Positions 55,601-64,000 of a stretch of 64,000 bases of DNA are shown here, piece after piece. The stretch lies in the NCBI GenBank assembly GCA_033977485.1, contig CM066988.1, positions 53,195,649 through 53,259,648 on the forward strand. The letters run 5' to 3'. The DNA comes from Hydrangea macrophylla (Eukaryota; Streptophyta; Magnoliopsida; Cornales; Hydrangeaceae). A model generated the notes under the pieces. The model was not told the origin of the DNA. It made no database searches and worked only from the letters and a program-made list of their open reading frames with translations. Position numbers and translations under genes: made by a program. The number at the start of each line of letters is the position of its first letter. Position 1 is the stretch's first letter.

Positions 55601-55912
55601 TCTTACTTATTATATTTTGTATGGTAAAATTGTGCTACTATATATTTGGAAGAAAATTCAAAGGTTGAGATTTAGAGAGAGGATATATCAAACAATTTAT
55701 GACGAGATAAATCTAGTTAGTTAAAACTGAAAAATTAAAATGACTAATCAGTCTACTCACTAGCTATTTTGACTGAAGTCAACTAGAGATGCTCTAACAA
55801 ATCACAGAGGCCATTTCCAGTGTGACATATGTGAGAGAAAAATTAAAATGATTAGCCATGTCACTAACATGCTCGAACTTATAGAACTGGAATACTTGGG
55901 CCTAATATTGAT
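55601..55912. other. Non-coding stretch
   Basis: Nothing recognised between the MITE and foldback element 1 apart from the MITE's TSD. Confidence 0.3.
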
Positions 55913-56136
55913 ATTAAAAATCAATCTACTTTTATTTGAAATATTAAAGGACAGTCACCTACTTTTTCAAAATGAAAGGAAATCAAGTTAAAACTAAAAA
56001 TTTAAAAACACATCAACCTTTTGATTTTGTTAAAATAAATAAATAAATTACATTTACCTACCCTACCCCATATCTTCTTCCTCACCACCACTTCCGCCAG
56101 CTGCCACCACCATGGCTGGACATCGCCCACCACCAC

Positions 56137-56647
56137 CAGGAGCGGAACTAAGTGTTTAGTGGGGGGTGCCATGTGGTAAATTGGTTTTACTAATATACAT
56201 GTATGTGTGCTATGCCTCAAATTTTGTTATCTGTTGACACCCGCAAATAAAAAAAATCTGCTACTCCTTATATTTTGTTATTTCTGGCACCCCAAAACAA
56301 AAAAAATATGCTACTCTCTTAGTCACCTTAAATCTTTTTATTGCTTTCTTTCAACTCTTAACTTCAACCACATATATTTGAGAATCATTTGGGATACAAA
56401 ATTTGAGTAGAATTGCATTACTCTATACAATTAGACCACTCATTATGCTAAACTCAGCCCACCACAGAAAATAACCGTATATAATAAATTTGCAGTTTTA
56501 TTGATAAGGAAAAAAAAAGCATACTCATGTATAAATAGAACCAAAAAAATTGTCTCAGGAGCGCTGCCCCGAACCCCGTGTGTCATTGTTAGATAACATA
56601 AATAGTAACTCGACACCCTCAAAGACAAATTCCTTGTTCCCCCCCTG
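56137..56647. mobile_element. Non-autonomous hAT element in foldback element 1 (511 bp)
   Basis: Ends CAGGAGCGGAAC and GTTCCCCCCCTG are imperfect inverted repeats. The 8-bp TSD ACCACCAC lies at 56129-56136 and 56648-56655, in the CCA repeat. No transposase frame. Confidence 0.75.
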
Positions 56648-56849
56648 ACCACCACCACCACCACCACCACCACCAGCCACCCCTACCACAACCTCTCTCT
56701 GTCTATATATATATACATTAGTATATATATTTTATATATGGCCACCACCACCCCAACCTCTCTCTATCTCTTCTCACCATCACCACCACGGCCCTCCTCT
56801 CTCATCCACCTCTGCCACTACAGAAGAAGGAAAAAAAAGTTGCAGATTG

Positions 56850-57030
56850 GAGCAACTGTCCAAACTGCAGGAGGAACTCACCAAACTTATCGGGAGCAAC
56901 TCACCAAACGTAAGGAGCAACATGTTGCTCCTGCCGTTTGGTGAGTTGCTCCCGATATGTTTGGTGAGTTGCTCTCGATACGTTTGGTGAGTTGCTCTTT
57001 CTGTTTGGATAATTGCTCCAAAAACCTACA
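56850..57030. repeat. 24-bp tandem repeats forming a hairpin
   Basis: On the left arm GGAGCAACTCACCAAACGTA-like units run up to GGAGCAACATGTTGCTCC (centre ~56924). The right arm is the complement, GTTTGGTGAGTTGCTCCCGA, repeated every 24 bp. Since 24 is a multiple of three, frames on both strands stay open and encode an 8-residue repeat. Similar blocks occur at 57170-57345, 58801-59010 and 59281-59425. Confidence 0.85.
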
Positions 57031-58236
57031 CTTTTTTTTTTCTTTTTTGTGTGTGTGTGTGCGTGTAGTGGCAATGGTGGATGGGTGAGGTGGCCCGTGG
57101 TAGTGGTAGCTATGAGAAGAGTGAGAGAAGAGATAGAGAGGTTGTGGTGGTGGTGGAGCAAGGTGTAGATTTTTGTAGCAATTGTCCAAACAAAAAGAAC
57201 AACTCAATAAACGTACCGATAGCAACTCAACAAACTTATAGAGCAACTTTACTCTTTCCGTTTGGTGAGTTGCTCCTTACCTTTGATGAGTTGCTCCCAA
57301 TAAATTTGGTGAGTTGCTCCTGCCATTTGGACAGTTGCTTCAATCTGCAACTTTTTTTTTTCTTTCTGTAGTGGCGGAGGTGGATGAGGGAGGAGGGCCG
57401 TGGTGGGGATGGTGAGAAGGGAGAAGAGATAGAGAGAGGTTGGGGGTGGTGGTGGCCATATCTAAGATATATATACTCATGTGTGTATATATATATATAT
57501 ATAGAGAGAGAGGTTGTGGTGGGGGTGGCTGGTGGTGGTGGTAGTCGTGGTGTGGTGGTGGTGGCCAGCCATGGTGGTGCAGCTGGTGGAGGTGGTTGTG
57601 AGGAAGAAGATAAGGGTAAATGTAGTTTATTTATTTTTTAAAAAAAAAAATCAAAACAATTGATGTGTTTTTAATTTTTAGTTTTAACTTGATTTCTTTT
57701 TCATTTTGAAAAAGTAGGTAACTGTCCTTTAACTTTTCAAATAAAAGTGACTGATTTTTAATAATCCCACAAATGTCAGCAGCCCAAAGCTATGTCCAAG
57801 TTTGGCCCACTTATCATTTGGTAAAATCTATTGGGATAATTAAAATTCAGTCTATTTTATGTAGAGTATTTAAAGTCAGTCTACTACTTTTTGTAAATTA
57901 GAAACACATCAACTTTAGTGTAAAATATCTAAAATACCCCTCTTTGTCTCTTCTCTCTCTCCTCACATGGCTACCACCACCACCACCAGCCGCCGCCGCG
58001 ACCACCACCACCACCACCACCACCATCGGCCACCGCCACCACCACCATTGGCCACCGTCGCCGCCGCCACCACCACAGGCCACCACCACTGGCCACCGCC
58101 GTCACCAAAGGGCCACCACCACCACCACTACCACCACCACCACCCCCACCCCAAGCTCTCTATCTCTTCTCTCTCTCTCTCTCTCTCTTCTCACAGCCTC
58201 CACCACCACCCCACCACCACCAACCCAAACCCAAAC

Positions 58237-58566
58237 CAGGGCCGGCCCTGAGATGATCAAAATTGGCCGAGGCCTCAAGCGAATTTTCAAAGGGGCCAAA
58301 AAAATGAGGCCTCTATACTAAGTTTCATTGAAATTATAAAACAAAATAGGCCTAAAAATGATAAGTTTCATAGAAATTAGAAAGAAAATAGGCCTAAAAA
58401 TGATAAGTTTCATAGAAATTTAATAGAAATTAGAAGAAAATAAGCCTAAAAATGATAAATTTCATAAAAATTAGAAAGAAATTAAGAAAAAAATAGGCCT
58501 AAAAATGAGGCCTAAAGTCGAGGCCCCATGCGATTGCTTTGAAAAATAGGCCCAGGGCCGGCCCTG
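58237..58566. mobile_element. hAT MITE in foldback element 2 (330 bp)
   Basis: Both ends are the palindrome CAGGGCCGGCCCTG. The 8-bp TSD ACCCAAAC lies at 58229-58236 and 58567-58574. The interior has about four copies of GGCCTAAAAATGATAAGTTTCAT. It is non-coding. Confidence 0.92.
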
Positions 58567-58760
58567 ACCCAAACTCAAAACCCAACCCCTCTTCTCTCTC
58601 TGTCTCTGTCTCTCTCTTTATATATATATATATATATATACATGAGTATATATACATATCTAACATATGGCCACCACCACCCCAAGCTCTCTGTATCTCT
58701 TTTCTTTGTTCTCACCACCACCACCATCATGGGTCACCTCCTTCATCTACCACCGCCACT

Positions 58761-58761
<1 letters not shown>

Positions 58762-58803
<42 letters not shown>

Positions 58804-59010
58804 TTGCAGGTTTTTGGAGCAACTGTCCAAACGGAAGGAGCAACTCACCAAGCGTATCGAGAACAACTCACCAAGCGTATCGAGAGCAACTCACAAAACG
58901 GAATGAGCAAATCGCCAAACGTGTTGCTCCTTACGTTTAGTGAGTTGCTCCCGATACGTTTGGTGGGTTGCTCCTTCCGTTTGGACAGTTGCTCCAACCT
59001 GCAACCTCTT
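58762..59010. repeat. Poly(A) run and 24-bp-repeat hairpin in foldback element 2
   Basis: An A run of 39 bases (58762-58800), then GGAGCAACTCACCAAGCGTA-type units on the left and their complement from ~58920, ending ...GTTGCTCCAACCTGCAAC opposite GAGTTGCAGG...GGAGCAAC. Arms are ~100 bp. Confidence 0.85.
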
Positions 59011-59886
59011 TTTTTTTTTCCCCTTTTCTGCAATGGCGATGGTGGATGAGGAAGATGGTCCGTGGTAATGGTGGCGGTGGCGGTGAGAATAGAGAGATGA
59101 GAGATATAGAGAGGTTGGGGTTTGAGTTTGGTGGTGGTGGTGGTGGAGGTGGTTGTGAGAAGAGAGAGATGAGATTAAAGATAGAGAAGAGATATAGAAA
59201 ATGGGGTGGTGGTGGTATTGGTGGTGGTCCGGTGGTGATGGCGGCTGCCAGTGGTGGTGGCGGCGGCGACCGGTGGTGGTAAGGAGCAACGCGTTTGGTG
59301 AGTTGCTCCCAATATGTTTGGTGAGTTGCTCCTTACGTTTGGTGGGTTGCTCCCGATACGTTTGGTGAGTTACTCCTTACGTTTGGTGAGTTGCTCCTTC
59401 GATTTGGACAGTTGCTCCAAAAACTTTTAACTCTTTCTCCTTCTTTTTTTTCCTGCAATGGCGTTGGTGGATGAGGGAGGTGCTTGTGGTGGTGGTGGTA
59501 AGAAGAGAGATAAGAGATAGAGAGAGGTAGGGGTGATGGTGGCCATATCTTAAATATATATATACTCATGTGTATATATATATATATATGTATAGAGAGA
59601 GAAAAGAAAAAAAAAACAAAACAGAGAGGTGGTGGTGGTGGCGGCGGCGGCCGATGGTGGTGGCCAGTGGTGGTGGCGGCGGTTGGTGGAGGTGGATGCC
59701 AGTGGTGGTGGCGGCGACTGGTGGAGGTGGATGCCAGTGGTGGTGGTGGTCATGTGAGGAGAGATAGAAAGATCAAAGAGGGGTATTTTAGGCATTTTGG
59801 ATAAAAAAATTGATGCATTTATAATTTAGTGACTTTATATAAACTTACTTTTATTTTCAATAAAGTACTTGACTGACTTTTAAATA

Positions 59887-60117
59887 GAGTAATTTTTTGG
59901 TGACAACTTTCATACAAGCTTCCTAAAAATATGTGTCTATCTCTCTCCTGTGATAGGAGAGAGATAGACACATATTTTTAGGAAGTTATATAAAAATTAT
60001 ATAAACGTTGTCACCAAAGAATTGTTTCAGTGATATCATCATAAGAACGGTGATAGACACATATTTTTAGGAGATTATATAAAAATTGTATAAAAGGTAT
60101 CACCAAAAGAATTACCC
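59887..60117. mobile_element. Hairpin MITE (231 bp) next to the candidate gene
   Basis: Outer ends GAGTAATTTTTTGGTGA and TCACCAAAAGAATTACCC are inverted. Inside, TTCCTAAAAATATGTGTCTA appears inverted twice, so the element contains three copies of one arm: a hairpin at 59900-60020 plus a third arm at 60053-60100. Flanks TTTTAAATA and TTTTAAAATA are an imperfect ~9-bp duplication. It ends 80 bp before the ATG at 60198. Confidence 0.75.
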
Positions 60118-60197
60118 TTTTAAAATACTCTTGAATTTTAATTATCCAAATCTATTTCACTCAGCCGAACAATACCGACACCGCTTCTCAGATCAGC

Positions 60198-60345
60198 ATG
60201 AGTCGGATGCTTCCAGCTCGCCTGCTTTCTCTCTCCAACTCTCAGGTGATGATAGCCTCTCTCTCTCTCTCGATCTTGATCTCGAGATCGACTTCAGTTT
60301 CCCTCTATTTACTGCATGGACATATATACAAGTGTAATATATGTG

Positions 60346-60376
<31 letters not shown>

Positions 60377-61965
60377 GAGTAGTAGTTATTATTTATTATT
60401 CACAAGGGTATGTTAATATGTATTTTGTAACTGTGCTCCTTTTGCTTTTAGGTTACATTACTATCATTGTCCCGAAGCTTTTTCGGAACTCATGGACGGT
60501 ACTTCCTCCAATTCCTATGCTTCTTTTTTTATTTTATATGAAATTGTTTATGTTTTCGTATGAAGAAGTGATTGTTTGGAAGAATAAACACCCATTTCAT
60601 TTGGATGTTAATGTGTTGTTTGTTCTAGCCACCAAACTTATCATATATATGGAATTTGTTAGTGTATGTGTTAAATGTTTTCTATGTTTAGGTTTGTCAT
60701 TTTTAAGTTTTGAGTTGGACAATTACTTTTTATTTTTATTTTTGATATATAAACTGTTTTTGTTTATGCCACCTAACAAAAATATGGTTGAATTAGGGTA
60801 ACATGTTAATTATTGGTTCCGGATTGATAATTTTATTTTATTTTATTTTTTAAATGTGCCTGAAGTGCATTAAAATTTGGGGCAATTGGGCATAGCATGG
60901 GGTTTAAAAATAATATACTGCATCTTCGTGGCATTGAAATTAGTTTTAATTTTTCCTTTAAAAAAGTAAAAAAATCCTCTCTTTTCTCCTTGTTTGTTTT
61001 ATTTATTTATTTATTTTTAAAGTACATGATGGTTTATTGGAGTTTTGATTATGATTGCGCAATATAATGGGGGCTTAATGACATTTCATTTTTTCGCCAA
61101 AATGAGCCGTGGTTGTGTTTTGTTAGTTTCTAGAACCTCATCGATCCTTTCACTCGGCTTTTTCCATAAGAATGGAACCTAAATATGTAGAATCGATTCA
61201 GAAACCATAAGCATCATATGTCATTTGATTTGAATATGTGAGTATGTTGATGATGCGTGGTTGTAGAAGATTGTTTTGTTTTGTTTTGTCTTAAATACTA
61301 TATGGGGTTCATCTGCATAAGCATCTACCAGATTTCTATATTCACACATATATATATATATATCATATGTATTTCGATATGAGGAGGCTTTTAGTATTTT
61401 AGATGTAACAGTGTTCTAATGCCATCATCGAGGCTTTATCCATCATATAATTGCATGTGAATATTCATCATATCTTTAGATTTTCTTTTGAATGATCTTC
61501 AGATCTTGTGTGGTTATTTTTAAGAAGGGTAGTTCAAACTTGCCCCCGATATCATTCATTTAGTGAGAATAAACATTATTTTGTGTTATGATGTGTTTGT
61601 GTTTCTTCGAATTCTCGTTTCACTCATAATAGGACCTAATACATGTAGGCTTTTTTTCCCTTTACTTTTTGAAGTTTTATTAGCGTGAAGAGCTTTTGCA
61701 TTTACATACAGCTCCGATACTCGAGTGAATGAGATACTTTGGGACCATCTGAACGTGTCATTGACTAGAAATGCAGTTAAGGGATTTAGAACTTTTTGTA
61801 CTGGAAAAGGTGCGTGTCAGTCTTTACCTATTTGATGTATAATCTGTGTGATCTGGCAAGAGCCGTTTTTTAGGCACTTGCATTCTCATATTTTTTTAGA
61901 AAGCGTCAATGTGTAACAAACGACTACCTTATATCCTAATTTCATTTTTTGAACCTGCAGGATAA
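60198..61965 (+). CDS. Candidate host gene: ~65-residue protein with mitochondrial-type presequence, four exons
   Basis: Model: exon 1 60198-60245, exon 2 60452-60498, exon 3 61712-61809, exon 4 from 61961 with the stop TAA at 61963-61965. All junctions are GT-AG (TCTCAG|GTGATG, CTTTTAG|GTTAC, GGACG|GTACTT, ACATACAG|CTCC, GGAAAAG|GTGCGT, ACCTGCAG|GAT) and phases fit across them (0, 2, 1). The first ~30 residues (MSRMLPARLLSLSNSQ then VTLLSLSRSFFGTHG) are rich in Arg, Ser and Leu and lack acidic residues, typical of a mitochondrial targeting peptide. The rest (SDTRVNEILWDHLNVSLTRN...) is not recognised. The start codon is the first ATG after the MITE. It is the only transposon-free gene-like signal here. 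It could instead be a gene fragment or the 5' part of a larger gene with another splice pattern. Confidence 0.45.
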
Positions 61966-62575
61966 CATTAAGTTTCCCAAAAATTTTATCTGATGAATTT
62001 ATATCCGGTATTCAGGTCCAACAGTCCAACTTATTTATATTGTTTTCCTTGTGAACTAATGAATTACAGTCTTGTAAAATGGCATTAACCAATGGTAGGT
62101 CCCTTGTATCACAATCTCTCGCTTACCAGCTATGAGTTTTACCTACCATTACACTACACAATGGTCCACTAATTCTAATTTACTACGTAATAGAATATTG
62201 AAAATAAGGGTTAATGTGTCACTTAACCGCCATGTGGTCAAGACTTAAGTGAAAACGTGGAAAGCATGAACAGCAAAAATAAAGCGTATATGGTACCCCT
62301 TGTTGTAAAGATTAAACCTAGTGTGTCTATCAAAGTCCAACACCTGATTGGAGTTATATTCATCTCTTGATGATACTGAGGTATGTGAATGAACCTTGGT
62401 GGCTTCTGGGTTGCCGTTGTTTGATGATTCAAAGAGGTTATGAGAAACTTGGAAAGTTTTAGACCCAAGAAACACCTGAGATGGAGGGATAATGTGGCGT
62501 AGCACCTTTCAGACTTCCAACCTTTTCACTGAAATCAGGAGAATATCTTATACAAATGGTTGATCAAGCTTAATG
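61966..62575. other. Putative 3' UTR and spacer
   Basis: No coding match. Directly follows the candidate gene and may hold its 3' UTR. Minus-strand frames at 62238-62505 overlap each other and match nothing known. Confidence 0.35.
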
Positions 62576-62690
62576 ATTACTCCCACTGTCCCATTTTATG
62601 TGTACTCCTTTCCTTTTTGGGATGTCCCAAAATTATTGTTCACTTTCCTAAATCAGTATGCAAATTTTATTTAGTTTCCCAAACTACCCT
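62576..62690. mobile_element. Stowaway-like MITE, left part
   Basis: TA followed by CTCCCACTGTCCCATTTTAT matches the widespread Stowaway (Tc1/mariner) end CTCCCTCCGTCCCA, and the interior GTGTACTCCTTTCC...CCCAAAATTATTGTTCACTTTCC is also typical. The element is cut at 62690 by an LTR and its right end lies beyond the window. Confidence 0.75.
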
Positions 62691-63200
62691 TGTAACAACC
62701 CTAAAATTTCGAAGTGTGTAAATAATTATTTTAATTATTATTTTCAGTTAGCAATATTACATGAGTGTGCCTATATAAGACACGTGTTTGAAAATTTAAG
62801 TTTGGAGGACCCATAAATTAAATCGTTAGTGAATCCGTTTAGTTTTAGTGTTATATTTTTATTAATTTATATTTGTTAAAAAAGAAAAAAAAAATGAAGG
62901 GTTGATATGTTTTTTTGTTATATAGTGTTTACAAGCTCGCGAATGTGTTAAATAGTGTATCTGGTATTAAAATTAAGTACCCGGGGCATGAGTATCCTTT
63001 GGGCTAGCTATTTTAGTAGTTTGAGTTATAATCTGGGCTCATATGGATCTCTTTTGGGAGCCCATAAAAAGAAAAACGGGATTATTAATATTTGTGTGAG
63101 TGTTATAATATATGTATTGTGTGTGTATAATATGTATATACATAGATAATATATCCTAGGATTAGTTAAAACAAAAGGAGAAAAAAAAAGAGAGCAGCCT

Positions 63201-63240
<40 letters not shown>

Positions 63241-64000
63241 CAACCCTAGCCACCTAGAAGGAGAAGAAAAAGAGAAGAGAAGAGAAAAGAAGGGAGTTCA
63301 CCATCATCAACATCATCTTTCTTTTCCTAAGTCGGTGAGTAAACATTTAGATTTGTAGGGTTGATTCATAGTTTTGATTGATTTTCAATTTGTGTTCATT
63401 ATAGTATAAATAAATCGTATGGATGGGTGCTTATATAGATACGGATCTATAGTGATATATACATATATATATATATCAAAGGTTGGATATGAGTTATTTA
63501 GAAAATTAAATAAGAAAATAAAGACTAACACAAATTCGGATTTGGGTAAAATTGAAGAAAACTCTCAGATCTGTTTAGAAAATAATTCGTATTAATTCAT
63601 ACATTTTGTTTTTGGTAAAACTGTCCGCTTGGTCAATGTAAAATGCGATTCTGCACGTTATTCATCTAATGGTGTTTTTCCGAATTCTGCACCGTTTGGC
63701 AGAAAATTCATATTACAGTAGCAGTAAATGTCAAACTCCGAATTTCGAATTATGTTTATGAAAATTTTTAGAGATGTTTCTTTGTGCGAAATTATTATGA
63801 GAAACAATTTCAACCTAGGTTGGTTTTGGGGCTGTTTAATATAAGGTTTGTTTGGGACAGTTTTAAATAGTACTGTTGCGTGCCGATTTTAAATGCTATA
63901 CCTTATGCTATGCGCGTATTAAATGATGATTATGGAAATACTACATTAGAGACGTGAATAGAATTTTGGCGCAAGGGCCTTATCGTGAATAATTAGATAA
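62691..64000 (+). mobile_element. LTR of a gypsy-type element, running off the window
   Basis: TGTAACAACCCTAAAATTTCG at 62691 is a typical gypsy LTR start (TGTAACAxCCC), and it interrupts a Stowaway MITE. Downstream are a CCATAAAAAGAAAA stretch near 63062, a (GA)n tract (63205-63234) and a GA-rich leader-like region. No other end is visible, so solo LTR or full element cannot be decided. Confidence 0.65.

Larger units (their letters stand above)
55913..57762. mobile_element. Foldback element 1 (CCA/GGT-rich, ~1.85 kb)
   Basis: Outer arms of ~170-200 bp (55913-56110 and 57590-57762) are inverted: ATTAAAAATCA...AAAGGACAGTCACCTACTTTTTC at the left and its complement at the right. Inside, CCA-rich DNA leads to a second hairpin of 24-bp repeats (56850-57030), then GGT-rich DNA, a third repeat block (57170-57345) and TA microsatellites. 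No transposase frame is present; apparent ORFs are translations of the triplet and 24-bp repeats. Its arms are related to those of element 2, so both belong to one family. No clear TSD was found. A hAT element sits inside at 56137-56647. Confidence 0.8.
57838..59886. mobile_element. Foldback element 2 (CCA/GGT-rich, ~2.05 kb)
   Basis: Related to element 1. Outer arms 57838-57960 and 59760-59886 are inverted (ATTAAAA-TCAGTCT..., ...AAAATACCCCTCTTTG). The interior has (CCACCA)n at 57966-58140, a hAT insertion (58237-58566), a CT- and TA-rich tract, an A-run (58762-58800), a 24-bp-repeat hairpin (58801-59010), GGT-rich DNA, another 24-bp-repeat block (59281-59425) and (GGTGGC)n. His- or Thr-rich ORFs here are triplet-repeat artefacts. 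The right arm abuts a MITE. Confidence 0.8.

Noticed and set aside
57944..58321. His/Thr/Pro-rich plus-strand ORFs
   Set aside because: Translations of CCA/CAC triplet repeats; the open frame follows from the repeat period.
60418..60801. 127-codon hydrophobic ORF
   Set aside because: Phe/Leu-rich because of T-rich intron sequence; it lies mostly in intron 2 of the candidate gene and overlaps exon 2 in another frame.

Overview
This window is nuclear DNA from a flowering plant, probably a eudicot. It is AT-rich and intergenic, built almost entirely of decayed transposable elements nested in one another. The evidence is Ty1/copia and Ty3/gypsy polyproteins (including Tat and chromodomain types), a plant-mobile-domain gene, an integrated caulimovirid, several classes of MITE, plant-type introns and many GA/TA microsatellites. 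I see no prokaryotic genes, rRNA, credible tRNA or CRISPR array. Most reading frames are fragments of dead transposon genes broken by in-frame stops and frameshifts.

Layout. 1-2320: minus-strand copia gag-integrase-RT remnant. 2321-5649: AT-rich non-coding DNA with a ~155-175 bp tandem array, ending in a minus-strand tRNA-Met primer site and a 489-bp LTR. 5882-6875: two MITEs with clean target-site duplications (TSDs). 6985-9046 and 23525-25536: the two halves of one caulimovirid-like viral insertion on the minus strand. They are separated by a 14.5-kb Tat-type gypsy element (9047-23519, TSD CATTG) that inserted into it. The Tat element carries on its opposite strand an intron-containing plant-mobile-domain gene with its own promoter-like region, and has a 1.5-kb solo LTR inside its gag (19945-21460, TSD CTTTG).

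27194-52856 is a deep nest. An old repeat contains an 818-bp solo LTR (TSD ATACC). That contains gypsy element A (27887-52726, plus strand, TSD ACTTC). A contains a probable solo LTR in its pol (31986-33618), a complete gypsy element B in its RT (34023-44432, minus strand, TSD AGCCG), and truncated LTR material in its 3' LTR (48237-52009). All joins are supported by flanking duplications except the last, which has none, and the 31986-33618 insertion, whose flanks differ by one base.

52862-55070: LTR-like DNA and a short gypsy RT fragment. 55399-60117: a cluster of DNA elements, namely a hAT MITE, two related foldback elements rich in CCA/GGT repeats and 24-bp inverted tandem repeats, two hAT insertions inside them, and a hairpin MITE. 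60198-61965: the only candidate host gene, a four-exon model for a ~65-residue protein with a mitochondrial-presequence-like start. 62576-62690: Stowaway-like MITE interrupted by a new LTR starting at 62691 and running off the window.

None of the retroelements looks autonomous now. Gypsy A has lost catalytic residues in protease, RT and integrase. Gypsy B keeps its RT and integrase signatures but has frameshifts and stops. The most unusual signals are arrays of short self-complementary motifs repeated in unrelated LTR families, the antisense spliced gene in the Tat element, and the foldback family.
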